Under the pieces are notes generated by a model that worked only from the letters and a program-made list of their open reading frames with translations, made no database searches and was not told the DNA's origin. Positions 42,901 to 54,063 of a stretch of 64,000 nucleotides of DNA are shown here, piece after piece; positions within the stretch are counted from its first letter, which is position 1, and every line of letters begins with the position of its first letter. The translations under genes and the position numbers were made by a program. The stretch lies in contig WNYE01000126.1 of assembly GCA_021396245.1 (NCBI GenBank), positions 19,103 to 83,102 on the forward strand, in the 5' to 3' direction. Source of the stretch: Sporothrix humicola (Eukaryota; Ascomycota; Sordariomycetes; Ophiostomatales; Ophiostomataceae).

Positions 42901-45900
42901 TGTTGCACGTCGGTAGCAAAACGAATTTTTTATTTTTTTAAATCAATGATACAGCCAAGTCAAATATGTAGGCTCGTATGCTTGTTCACAAAAAGCAATA
43001 AGAGACTCTGTATTCTATCGAACTGTGCGTTTCTCCCCCTCCTTTGTTATCTCCACGACAGACGACTCAACCTTCCCTTGCTGGTGTTAGAAAATTACAG
43101 TGACCGGATCGACGCCGGTTTAGGGCGAGCGGAACAGCAACTTTTCGGGTGATCGAGCATTACAAGGCGAGTATTTTTGCCCCGTTCTGCTCCCATAAAC
43201 AAGGTCTCCAGGCCATGCTGCCCAAGTATTGCAAACAGCCACATGCCCGTCCAAATAATCAAACAACAATGATATAGCATACACATACAAAATGCCAATG
43301 TGTTTTTATTTCTGATACAACAAACAAAATACAATATCGTCGTCAGTAGTGTCGTTCTCTACGTTTACAACAGAGAAACTAATCTACTACGTCCGGTATC
43401 CTTTATCCCCAGTCTTTCACTGCTGACATTCTTCGTCCCATCTAACCAAAACGTATTTGTTCAGTAGTCACTGCCGACATCCAGATGGGGAAGAACAAAA
43501 CCTTCCTCAACAGTCCGCGCACGCTTACGCCCACTTACACACATTTAGACACACAGAATAGTAAACAGGCACGCACAATATGTCTGTCGCAAGAGGCGAC
43601 TCGCAACTCATCGCCATTACCAGACATCATCCTCAAAGTGCCCAGACCCCGACAAAAGGACTCGCCTCCGAATGAGGACGAGATGACCTAAGTGCAACAC
43701 GCCCATACCAGATGCCAGCAATATCTCTGCTGGTATCTTATAGGCGTGTTCCCAGCAGGCAAGGCAATGCCCGATGAGAGGAAGGCTTACTTTCAGCAAG
43801 AAGCTGTGTGATATCCATGCTTACGTCCGCTGCATGCATTCAACACTGCAAAGCTTTCACTACCAGCCGTCCCTCACGACAACTGACCGTCACGCCCTGG
43901 CCATGGTCCACGCCGTGAGGGCCAATGACGACAGCAGCCTTGTCGATCCAGCACAAAAAGTGCGCGTTTCCGACCTCCAGTCTCGTGAATCTATGGCACC
44001 ATACCAATATAACAAGTCCTCAACGACAAACGGATAGGTTGGTCGCCGCCGATTTATGTTTGGGAAGCTGTAGAATCTTTGTCCGTTTCCATACGTCAGA
44101 CTTCAGTTCCTCTAACGTTGAGTAGCACTGCCCATACTTACAAAAGTAGGCCAGCTTGCCACGTCTGACAGTGCAATACACGAAGCTCACCAAGGAGACT
44201 TCGTTCGGATTTGCCTCCATAATGGCCTCGGGTAGTCCTCGAGACTAAACTGCTGGGCTCAAAGGCAGAATCTGAATTCTTGTGCGATATCTCTGGTAGG
44301 CAAAGTGTTTCCATCTATTTCCTCCCTTTGCATATCTCTCCTCGCCAATGGTTCTGTTGAAAGAAATGCGCGAAATGCAAACAACTCCTCCACACAATTA
44401 CCGGCACCAGCCAGGAAAGAGGTTCATACCTTAGAACTTTGGCAGATCCAAGGATTCCAAGGATAGACATATCGAGCATTAGATAGATTGTGTGTTAGAC
44501 CAGCTATTGCTAATGCGCCCGGCACGGCTCTATGAGCAATGTCGTCCCCGGAAGAGTTGCTGAAGATCCCGTACATATTGCCGGCCAAACGCTTTAGGTA
44601 CATATATCCAGGACGAGCTGGTGCTATCCACAAGGCATATGCCAGCCTATGATGGAGGAGAGGCCAGAGTGCAAAGGTAACAATTTTCAACAGCCCTGGA
44701 TTCGGGTAATCACCATCATCAAGTAATCACTGGACGACAAGTTGTGCACAACTGCCTTTATATGCACCAAAATAAGCAGAACAACAGAACAAGCCTTGGA
44801 ACATAACGAAGAATACGGGCTGCAATAGGATAGCGCAGTACAGTCCGAGATCAGGAGGAACCGCTAGTCGGACAAGACTGTCCCTGGCTTTTGTCAACAG
44901 ACCTGTACACCAGCGGGTTCCTTGTCCTCCTCCTTCTCTCTACGCAAGCACAAGTTGCCAGCTCGGTGAAGCTTCTATAGGACTGCAGTGGCCTGTTGGT
45001 GTGATGTGAAAACAATGGATGCAATCCTCCATTTCACTGCTTTACAAGCCAAAAACGTTTATGGAAGAGCAACTCTCAAAGACTTCTTATCCTGCTCAGC
45101 AAAAAGGTGCGCATTGATGCATTGAATGATAAAAGAGGCAGCCTTGACGGTGGTGCCGGCAAGGCACATGACAGTGCATATTTGTGTGGATTGTAAGGAA
45201 AGTTTAAAGTGTATGGCTTGAAAGAACCTAAAGTTAACACATAGTCTTGCCAGCCAACACAGTGGTGGTCGTAAACATGACCTGGTGACAGGTTTTAGAT
45301 GAGAACTAGCCCATACAGCATGTCTTAGATAGGTGGGATTGCCACTGAAGTCAAACGTCAACTGCGCACTTAACTCTCTACAAAGTGCCATAGTCAACGA
45401 TAAGGGAGCCTGGTGATAAGGCAGCAAGGAGGAGAAGAAGACCGAGCAGACCAACTCGTCCTCTTGGGAGGAGGGAGGGGGTTGTGAACCGGAAAGGGCT
45501 TTGCCAAAATAAAAATAAATCCCGGCTCGCCCTCTGATTTCTTTACTCAATTGAACATTTCTGGATATTGAAGTCTCAAGAACTTTTCCAGTAACCAACG
45601 GTCAGTCAAAGGCGCCCAACAGCCAATAACCAGCGAACAAAGGGAGAGGCTATCTACTTCAGGGTCCTGTCCTGGCTGAACTCTTCTTTGTCCTGAAATG
45701 ATCCACGCCGCTTTCGTCAATCCATCCCCAGATGATGTCCAAAGCCGCGTCCACCAAACCATACAGACATACAAGATGCACGGCGCGTAGCACACGGCAG
45801 CATCGCGGAGGGCTGATCTTGTCTGCAAGGGCAGCATGGTTGCATTGGGGCGTTGGCTGGACCCCGCAGCACCGTCAAATGTGCCTACAAACTGTCTGCA

Positions 45901-48635
45901 AACGCATATGCGAGTTGAACAACGGGGAAACGCCACCAATGGGCAAAGGCATCCTGCCAGCGGCACCCAAATGCTCCCCCAGCACCAGCAGAGCCGCTCA
46001 TAACTTGCGCATCATGCCCAGTGATACATTGCACATTGACTGCTCGTATGGATTAGACAGGTCGTAGACATGATCAAACATGAAAAGACGAGGCCTGCCT
46101 CCATGAGCAGGTGATAAGCTGATAAGACCAGTCATGTGGACATCATGTTGGCGGTAGGCTGTCCAAGAATAGAAAGACAAGGGGTGTGAGCGCAACAGGA
46201 CGGGATTGGTGCCTCTGCTGACCTGGTGCACTCGTCCACGAGAGGGAGGATCTTCTCTGTGTGAAGGATGAAAACGACCGGAAAGGGGAGGGAGCACATG
46301 GGATAGGATTAGAGGGAAAAAGGAGGGGAGAGGGGTGCGATGCATGGAGAGATGGTGTGCAGCCGAAGCACGTGCTTGGCACTGATAGTGAAGCTAACGA
46401 TCTAAAAAACAATCTGTCGCAAGGAGGATAAACTTTGGCAATTATGACTCTGGACATGTATCTACTGTGGACGATGGACGACGCGCGCCGTACAGATGTT
46501 CTGACAAGAACGGAGGCAACAGCGGGCCGGGTGAACACGCAGGAGCAGGGGCGGGATCAAGGCTTCCAGAATCCTTCACTAGACGCCGTGGTCTTTGGGC
46601 GGTGATTGAAGGCAATCTTTTAACATCTGAAGACCACGGCAAATGAGCATGCTAGTACGTTCTGTCTCCGAAGCCATTGCTCGCCAGAGCTCGTTGGGGA
46701 AAAAAGAAGAAGAAGAAAATCAAAAAGAGGATTGCCGTAGCTAGGAGCCAAATGCCAACGGTGAAGAACGTGTTGCCGAAATCGAGAGTCTGGAGTTTGA
46801 AGTTTGGAGTTCGGAATCAGAGTCCGAGCAGGTCTCCTCCTGTAATTACGACGTATTACTAGTAGTGTGCCAGCCCACTGTAATTATCATCTGAATTTCA
46901 TGGTTGTTTGTGTCCGCTAGAATACAACCTCCGAAAGTCCAGGGACCTTCAGTGATCGCCTCTTATCGATCAAGAAAGCGGGCTGGCTGCACCAATACTC
47001 TTGAAGAAAGGAGAGTGTGTTTCGGATTTATGCGACAATCACCGAATGACAGGCCGGGAAGGTGCGGCTTGGGGTGTGTTTGGAAGCTCTGTGTTTTCCA
47101 ACCTTTCCCAGAATAAGTCGGTCGACGGCTCCTCTTTTTTTTCCTGTATTTTATAATCTTTCGTCGTCTTTCACTCTGCTCTTCATGGAAATCCCCCAAC
47201 ATATTTGCCGTTGTCCGAAGTTGCGCAGGCACGACGGGCATTTGTCGCTTCTTCCTCTTCCAGCCCGGTTACTCAATCGCTCTTGTCCTCTTTCTTTTTA
47301 TCAGTTTCATGCGTTGGTCCTATGACTCACAGCGCGAGTCACAACTAACACAGGCTACTGGGCTACTAGCAGTACTCTGTTGCAAGTATGTCACCTATGA
47401 CGTGAAGATTATTCTGGCCAGCATCGCTGCAGAGTAATACGGCGCAGGATAGTCTAATACTCATCATATCTCATACCTGGCCTGTTTTCTGGGTGTTATT
47501 CGCCAGTGGTGACAAACAGCCCGGAGACAGATTATTCTCGCCAAATAATCGTCTCCATGCCAGCCAATAAATAGGCTGACCACTGGTGTTGGCGACTTGG
47601 TGGCAATGCATCTGGCCGGGCTTGGATCTGACAAAGTATCAATAACGACATGGGGTCTTAACATGAGGTCTTGACACCCTACTCATTGGGTTGTTTCTTC
47701 TTTCTTCTCCCTGCACATTGAGCCCCCGGAGGGAATTGGCCTGTAGTGAAATTGACCAGGTAGAACTGCTTTAATAGCAAAGTTTTGACAGTGTGCCACT
47801 GCCTCCACAGTACTAGTAATTTGGTTATGTTTGCCTCGTTCCTTCGATATATCCCCAAACCCCGTTTTTCTTTTTCTTATTTTCTTCCTTTCTCTCCTTC
47901 TTTCCCCTTCAAACCGCTCAGCGATTGCTCTTTCTCACTCTGCCCAAGCCCCCCGCGCCTTCCGCCACCCCTCCCTTCGGTGTTTTTAACTGTTGATGAG
48001 GGAACTGTTGATGAGGGGCGGCGCCTGACAAATTCAACTCTCTCCACAGCCAAGTCGAGGCCCATGGCGGCCGGTGTCGTATCGGGTAATACTTAATACT
48101 CATACAATGTAAATTCAAGAACAAACTTGTTAGGCCTAGCGTGCCCGCCCTCACCCGCGAAGCGGGCATCTAACTGACACTAACACCATCCCACAAGTGT
48201 CCCTACAAATTGTTCTCCGTTTGCTTCGACTCAACCGGCTAATTAAACTTGAAGAGCATCAAAACGGATGCATGTTGGGTACCAAAGTCGGGAAAATAAA
48301 AATAAAATAAAATAAAAAAGAAAGAGAAAGAAAGTAAAAGGACACCCCTCGAAATTCCCAGGCCAGCTACAGTCGATGGCCTGCCCGACCTGCGCCGCAT
48401 TGCTGAGCGCAGCTATCGACAAGCTGTTTATCCCGCCGGCAATCAGCAGAATCTGTAAACAGAACAAGTAAACGACAAACAGTCGTAGTCAAGGCAGTTG
48501 CGAGTTGCGGGGTTGAGGCGCGATGGCCACCCCCTCCTCAGTGTCATACTTGACTCGAATATGCCCTTCAGCCCCCAATACTATGTACAATTTCTCAACG
48601 AAGATACACAGTAATACGTCTTCAATGGCTGTTTA

Positions 48636-48651
48636 CCCCCCCCCCCCCCCC
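48636..48651. repeat. C16 homopolymer
   Basis: Sixteen consecutive C residues in the gene-poor interval. Its exact length is prone to sequencing error. Confidence 0.9.
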
Positions 48652-51112
48652 TTTCCAGTGCTTCGCTCACGCGCTCTCACTCAACCCTCCCTCGACACTC
48701 CGGCACCCTTATTGGCCTGATTGCCCGTCGCGTGTCGCGCCTTTTGTCGAAATTGCAAACAGACTGCGCCGTATCTTATCTCAGACACCACACCATTGAA
48801 GCAAGTTCCGTCGACGTCACAAGGCAAAAGACACCACAAGCCATGCATGGTCGGAGCCTTTTTTCCCCTCCTGGCAAGACCACAAGCAACAGATTGTGTG
48901 GCCGCCATTGACCATTAGAAGAGGCCAATTCTCGCCATTGGCTGTTGCTGCGATGGGAACATGAAGAGAAATCAGCCTTTTCTCAAAATCTGGAGAAGAA
49001 GAGGGGGTGTTACGCTTCGGCATTCATTCTCGCTATGCGCTCTATACCCTCTCCGCAGCGAAGCAAGTGCATATTTGTCTCGATGAATAGGAGTAGACAT
49101 ACACGGTACTTAAACACGCAGCTGTTCTGTCTTGAACAGCCTTGTATCGGGTAACATGCTTGTCAGATTACGTCGTAAGATGCCAGCCCTGAAGCCGCTC
49201 TTTAAAGGATGCAGAAGTGCAGTTGCCAGCACAGCAATCGAGACAATGAATCTGGCCGCCGCAACTTGTCGCCTTGAAGCGCTGTTGTGCTGTGTCGGGT
49301 ACTTGGACAGAAAAGACACCAATGACGAGACCGAACTCATGCGCCTTCTGTGACTCCCTTCGGGATGGTGATTTGAACGCGCGCGGGGGTGGAAGGGGGG
49401 GGGTGCATTTAGCGGGCCATTCTGTCTTCGTTGGATGCGCCTTCCTCACAACGAATCTGTCCAAAATTTTAAGAGGAATTCCTGCATAGCATAGCCAGTC
49501 ACCCAGTGTCCTTAGTGGCCCGCACATAACAGTAATACGGCGTGCTTGTGCTATCGATACCATGAGGTGGTCGATAGGCTCCTACGACAGATACGAAAAT
49601 ACTGCACTTGTCCAACACGGCGAGTCCCCAAGTCTCCTGCCAATCTCCAGCCCCTGATGGAGCAAGATGATTGTGTACAGGATTCCCTCATAACACGACT
49701 TGAGCAAACGCCCAAATGTCCGTTTGCCCTCATCGCTGTTAGTATTGTTGGTAATGCTCTTGGAAACATTAAGAGAGAGGAGAGGGCCAACTTGAGTGCG
49801 TGCTGTGCACTATTACTACATACACTTGGCGCTAGCGCGAGCATTACTCCGCCCACCCCTCCCCTCCTTCTATTTCTGTCACGCTCAACACACACAGACA
49901 CAGTCCCTGTGAGCTGGTCCCTCGTCCCTGTCGCCCAAACCCCGCGCTAATATGGACACTGCCCGCCCCCGGCCCAGAACCCTTATTATTATCAAAAATA
50001 CAGAACAGGCAAGAACACAGAGGAACAGGCAACAACGGCTCCTCTGTCATGCGACGGCTCCTCCCTACGGCTGACCATTGGTGGTTTGCCCACCACTGTG
50101 GCCCCAGCCAACACAGAGGCAAGCCAACGCAAGCCTGGCCTCCAGACTGGGCACCGATGGCATCTCACTTTGTCCTTCGTCCGTTGTAATTATCTCGCCC
50201 TGAGTTGTGAGATGCACGCAGCCCTCTTGTGCTGTCCATGTTGTCCCCTATTCCCTTGTTTCTTTCTCCGGATATTCTTTATCTGCGACTCCTCTCCCCT
50301 CTCCCTTCGTGACCTCCAACCGGCCCTCCCTTTGCCTTCTCTTTTTATGTATTTGCAACCGATTGTTGCCCGATTGAAATAAAGACACCGAATCGACACT
50401 GTGGAATATCTTTCATGTACTAGAAAGACAGCCCCCTTTACACAGTATTACTTCACACCCCCCACCTGAATCCCAAATCGCCACCTGCCGCCATCGTGCC
50501 TTCCCAACTCGGAAACACGGTCCAAGTCACATCTGCGCCTGCCACCACCAAACATTTATCAAAACGGTTTCCCTAGGAATACGTCTTAACATCGCACATC
50601 CGTAATTGTCTTGACCTTCTTTCCTTCTCCAAACACCTCTGTCAACCATTCTCAACGCCCAACCTGGACAGTTCGCATTACTATCTCCTCTTTCGCTCTT
50701 CATTTTCTCGTCCTAATGTGCCGATGTTCCTCTTGTCCATGCAAGTCTGACGAACTCGCCAACTGACAAATACATCCTCGCGCGGCTGCTGCCTACGTCC
50801 ATCGCCACCCATCTTTTCAAGCAAAATAAGAGCCACTCTCACCACAATCATCAAGTACTTCATAAAGCGCATACCAATTGGCAATAGTCATCACCAAGGG
50901 AGCAAGTTACCCATCGACATCTTCTGGGATTACTGGTTGCTCGTCGCGCGCCCCAGATATACAATTCGGTCGGTGCCGTCGACGCCGTTAGCTCTGGTAT
51001 ACATCTGTCCAAAGCACCGGCATATCTACGGCCATCTCGTCTTATTCACTTCCTCTTGGATCACTCCCCCGTCATTGTATCTGTGTCACTCTTAGCAACA
51101 TCGAAGCCAACA

Positions 51113-51133
51113 CCCTAAACCCTAAACCCTAAA
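51113..51133. promoter_or_regulatory. Three tandem CCCTAAA units (telobox-like)
   Basis: Exactly three head-to-tail 7-nt units, ending 28 nt before the SWIRM-gene start. The unit is the plant-type CCCTAAA, not the 6-nt CCCTAA of filamentous ascomycete telomeres. Such short arrays in plant promoters are bound by Myb-type telobox factors; here any role is inference. Confidence 0.55.
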
Positions 51134-51161
51134 TTCGATATCTACCACCACTCACTCAGCG

Positions 51162-52664
51162 ATGGCCGACCCTCGCTCCCTCACACATCTGCCACAGAAA
51201 GTCGCAACCGCCGGACATCAGCTCGCCGTGCAGTTCAGTACAAATACCAGAGGGAACGACATCAGCGTCGCAATGGAGCAGTCCGCTTCCTCCTCTTCCA
51301 TCGCCTCCTCCGTCTCTTCACTTCTCACTTCGTCGTCCTCTACGTCGGTTGAGTTGTCAAGTTACCTACCAGTCACTCCGAAACACACATTTCAGCCCCT
51401 TCACCCAACTTACAACATTTACAACGAAATGGATTCCAAGACTAATCTCAGTGGCCTCGCGGGGTCGTCAATGGCCACAAACGCCCTAATATCGCCCCCG
51501 GAGGCTGAGAAGCTGGATACCTTTGAAGTCGACAACAACCAGAAGAAACATCCGGTGGATGTCGGCACACAAGAACAGCACCATCTCGACCCTGGCACGG
51601 CTTCCAACAACACCGAGAAGAACCTTGTCTCGCCACCCATCTCTCCCGCTCTCGCCCAGAAGAGCGATGCCACTGCTCAAGGCACCCAGGACCCAATTCT
51701 TTACCCAGCCGCAAGCGACACGGCAGCCTCGGCTCTGCAGTCTCGGCCCCTATTCTCAGACGCCGCTGTGAGCAGTCACGCCGTCAATCCAAAGAACACA
51801 CGGATGTTCAAGTTCGTCGAATCACCGAATGGCAGAGGCACGGGCCAGATAAAGTCACAAATGATGCTAGCTTTTCAACGAAGCCCAAATAAATGGCTGG
51901 AGATGCTAAAGAAGGAACACAAGGAGGATGCTGAGCGCCGGCGTGCCAATCAGCAAACCATGATTTCTCCACCACAACCTTCAGCATCGCGGCCTGCCTC
52001 GTCCCCGTTAGCTCGCCGAAATCCGTGCCATCGACAGGAGCCGTCCGCAATTTTTACACCCCAGAAATCGGCGTCTCATCGCGATCATGCGCGCCTTGTC
52101 CATCCTGTGCAAACCCCGGACAATCGTGTCATGAAACGGGCTGCTCGGGCAGTGACAAGCCCACGCGCAACTCGTCCAACCCACATTGCCCCGCAGCTCA
52201 ATGGGACTTCACGCCAGGTTTCGAGCAACCATGGAGCGAAGAGGGTCTCTGGCTCATCGCCGGAGCCGCGTGTTCGGAACGCAGCGCCAAATCGCGAAGA
52301 CAAGGATTTTAATGCCTTACCTGACTACTGCCCACCCTTGTCCACGCTTCCTGAGCGTACAAATAACCTCAAGGTTGACTGGAAAGGAACACCTCTGGAT
52401 CTTTCGAATGACCCTTTCTTGCACCTCATGCACCGTGACGAGGTGGGACTTGCCGCGAGCCTCCGTCTTGATTGTGCAACCTACCTAACAAGCAAACGTC
52501 GGATTTTCATTCGGCGACTTGAGTGTGCACGCATTCCAAAGGAGTTTCGCAAGACTGATGCTCAACAGGCCTGCAAAATCGACGTGAACAAAGCCTCAAA
52601 ACTTTGGACTGCGTACGACAAGGTGGGCTGGTTAAAGGCCGAACACATCCGACGATTCATGTAG
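51162..52664 (+). CDS. SWIRM-domain protein (Fun19/Laf2-like)
   Basis: An intronless 500-residue protein. The first 400 residues are disordered and Ser/Pro/Gln-rich, with a short conserved-looking block in the middle (FKFVESPNGRGTGQIKSQM, then FQRSPNKWLEMLKKEH, about 216-250). The C-terminal 90 residues are a SWIRM domain (WKGTPLDLSNDPFLHLMH, SLRLDCATYLTSKRRIFIRR, VGWLKAEHIRRFM), a helical chromatin module. A C-terminal SWIRM after a long tail is the layout of yeast Fun19 and fission-yeast Laf1/Laf2, the latter associated with the Clr6/Rpd3 large deacetylase complex. A nuclear role in chromatin regulation follows from the family. The chosen ATG is the first in frame after the CT-rich leader. 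Confidence 0.88.
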   Translation: MADPRSLTHLPQKVATAGHQLAVQFSTNTRGNDISVAMEQSASSSSIASSVSSLLTSSSSTSVELSSYLPVTPKHTFQPLHPTYNIYNEMDSKTNLSGLAGSSMATNALISPPEAEKLDTFEVDNNQKKHPVDVGTQEQHHLDPGTASNNTEKNLVSPPISPALAQKSDATAQGTQDPILYPAASDTAASALQSRPLFSDAAVSSHAVNPKNTRMFKFVESPNGRGTGQIKSQMMLAFQRSPNKWLEMLKKEHKEDAERRRANQQTMISPPQPSASRPASSPLARRNPCHRQEPSAIFTPQKSASHRDHARLVHPVQTPDNRVMKRAARAVTSPRATRPTHIAPQLNGTSRQVSSNHGAKRVSGSSPEPRVRNAAPNREDKDFNALPDYCPPLSTLPERTNNLKVDWKGTPLDLSNDPFLHLMHRDEVGLAASLRLDCATYLTSKRRIFIRRLECARIPKEFRKTDAQQACKIDVNKASKLWTAYDKVGWLKAEHIRRFM

Positions 52665-54063
52665 CCTTATGTTCCTACATCCTTACCATTGTGTCTGCCA
52701 TTTTTAAGGGTGCAGACATACAGGCAAGGCTTTGGCCATCAGCTCTTTCGCAGTTTAACGGCACGTTCTCATACCGGCCACGTCAGCACCGCTGTATCCC
52801 CTCCCTCCCTTTTGTTTCTTTCTTGTTTTCTTTTTCTGGTTATCAATGGTTGTTATTTTGGTCTCTTTTTCTCGTCTCTCTTTTGTTGCTCTTCCCCGTT
52901 ACTTTGTTTATCTCTTCGGTTTTATCTCGAACCTACCAGGCAGCACACCACGGTACAAGCAGGCTTTGATCAGCTGCCTTCGATGCATTTTGGAAATGAA
53001 GGATTTTCACGATTGATACCCCACGAGTCCAATACCAGACTCACACCAGAACGATACCCCTCTATCTGTTTTTTTCTTCTTCTTGTTTTGTTTTCTAATA
53101 TTTTCTACCTGTGCCGCTATTTATAGCTGCTCTTCTGTCTATGCTAGGTTTTGTTGTATGTTGTTGCCGATGCTGTTTACTCCGATATTTGTAACGCCAG
53201 TTTCTATCAGCTTCTCTCTTTAACTGTTTCATTGTCTGTTACCTTGGATCACAACAATATATATTTATTTGATTCCTCTACAGATTACGCAAAAACTATG
53301 CTGATATTTACTGGCTTTGTCAATCGCCTCATTATTCGTTTTATTTATGTCAATGTATTACCCATATGCAATCACTGAGCAAACGCAGCTTTAAGGTTTT
53401 TATAACATTCTCTTCTCACTGCTGTTAGTTCCCAACGACCCATAAAGCCATGAGCACAGTTTCGGTTGCTTTTCTTACTTCATATCAAGGCGGTGAGGCT
53501 GGCAGATCTGACTTACACGCGCTTTTTTAAGAAGTCAATGGTGCAGTCCTATTTTTAGGCTTGTCCTTATCGACAAGTAGCCGTGCCGCATGCGCCCCGC
53601 CCACTTTCCCGTTTTAGTGCACCGGCCACCCATGATGCCGTACACAGTGAGCAATACAGCATGATCCGATGTCCAGGTAAAGTCGGCAGAAAAAGTCATG
53701 TTGGTGGCTTACAAGTGCCTGGAGCGAAAATAACCAGAACATATTGGTACATACAAGGTAGACAGAAGAAACAATATATCATATGCTCAGCAGTATTATT
53801 GACGGTAATTTTTTCATTTTTTATTTTGAAATATTCTTGTGATCTGTGATGGACGGAGGGTGGGGGTCGCCGATCCTACCTCCACCTGTGAAAACCAAAG
53901 CCGCACGAAAAAGACGAAAAAAACAAGTCCCAAAAACAAGTAAATCAACAAGTATGAAAGGTTAAAAAGCAGGTGCATATACAAAATGGGTATCCTTTTG
54001 CATGTCTGCAAAGATGTAAGTACCTGTTTTCCCCCGTATACACGAGGTGTACTGAAGCAGGTT
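52665..54063. other. Intergenic between convergent SWIRM and F-box genes
   Basis: 1.4 kb between facing stop codons, T-rich for the first 700 bp, then AT-rich. ORFs are short, hydrophobic by base composition, and unsupported. Confidence 0.5.

Larger units (their letters stand above)
37385..51161. other. 13.8-kb gene-poor interval
   Basis: No ORF here has a recognisable domain, a plausible splice partner or a transmembrane or signal pattern I would defend. The largest (for example 179 codons at 45059-45598 on the reverse strand) look random. Parts such as 41700-42900 have almost no ORF above 60 codons and look AT-richer than the gene blocks. The left end should hold the acetate-transporter promoter and the right end (about 49800-51161) the SWIRM-gene promoter and CT-rich leader. 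It contains a TC microsatellite, a C16 run and a 15-bp tandem duplication (about 47988-48017). No terminal repeats or transposase remnants were recognised by eye. No tRNA was found. Confidence 0.5.

Noticed and set aside
45059..45598. 179-codon reverse ORF in the gene-poor interval
   Set aside because: No motif, no signal or membrane pattern, and no splice partner; length is within chance for this interval.
51113..51133. CCCTAAA array as a former chromosome end
   Set aside because: Only three units of a 7-nt type that is not the usual ascomycete telomere repeat, placed within a normal promoter beside a single-copy gene.
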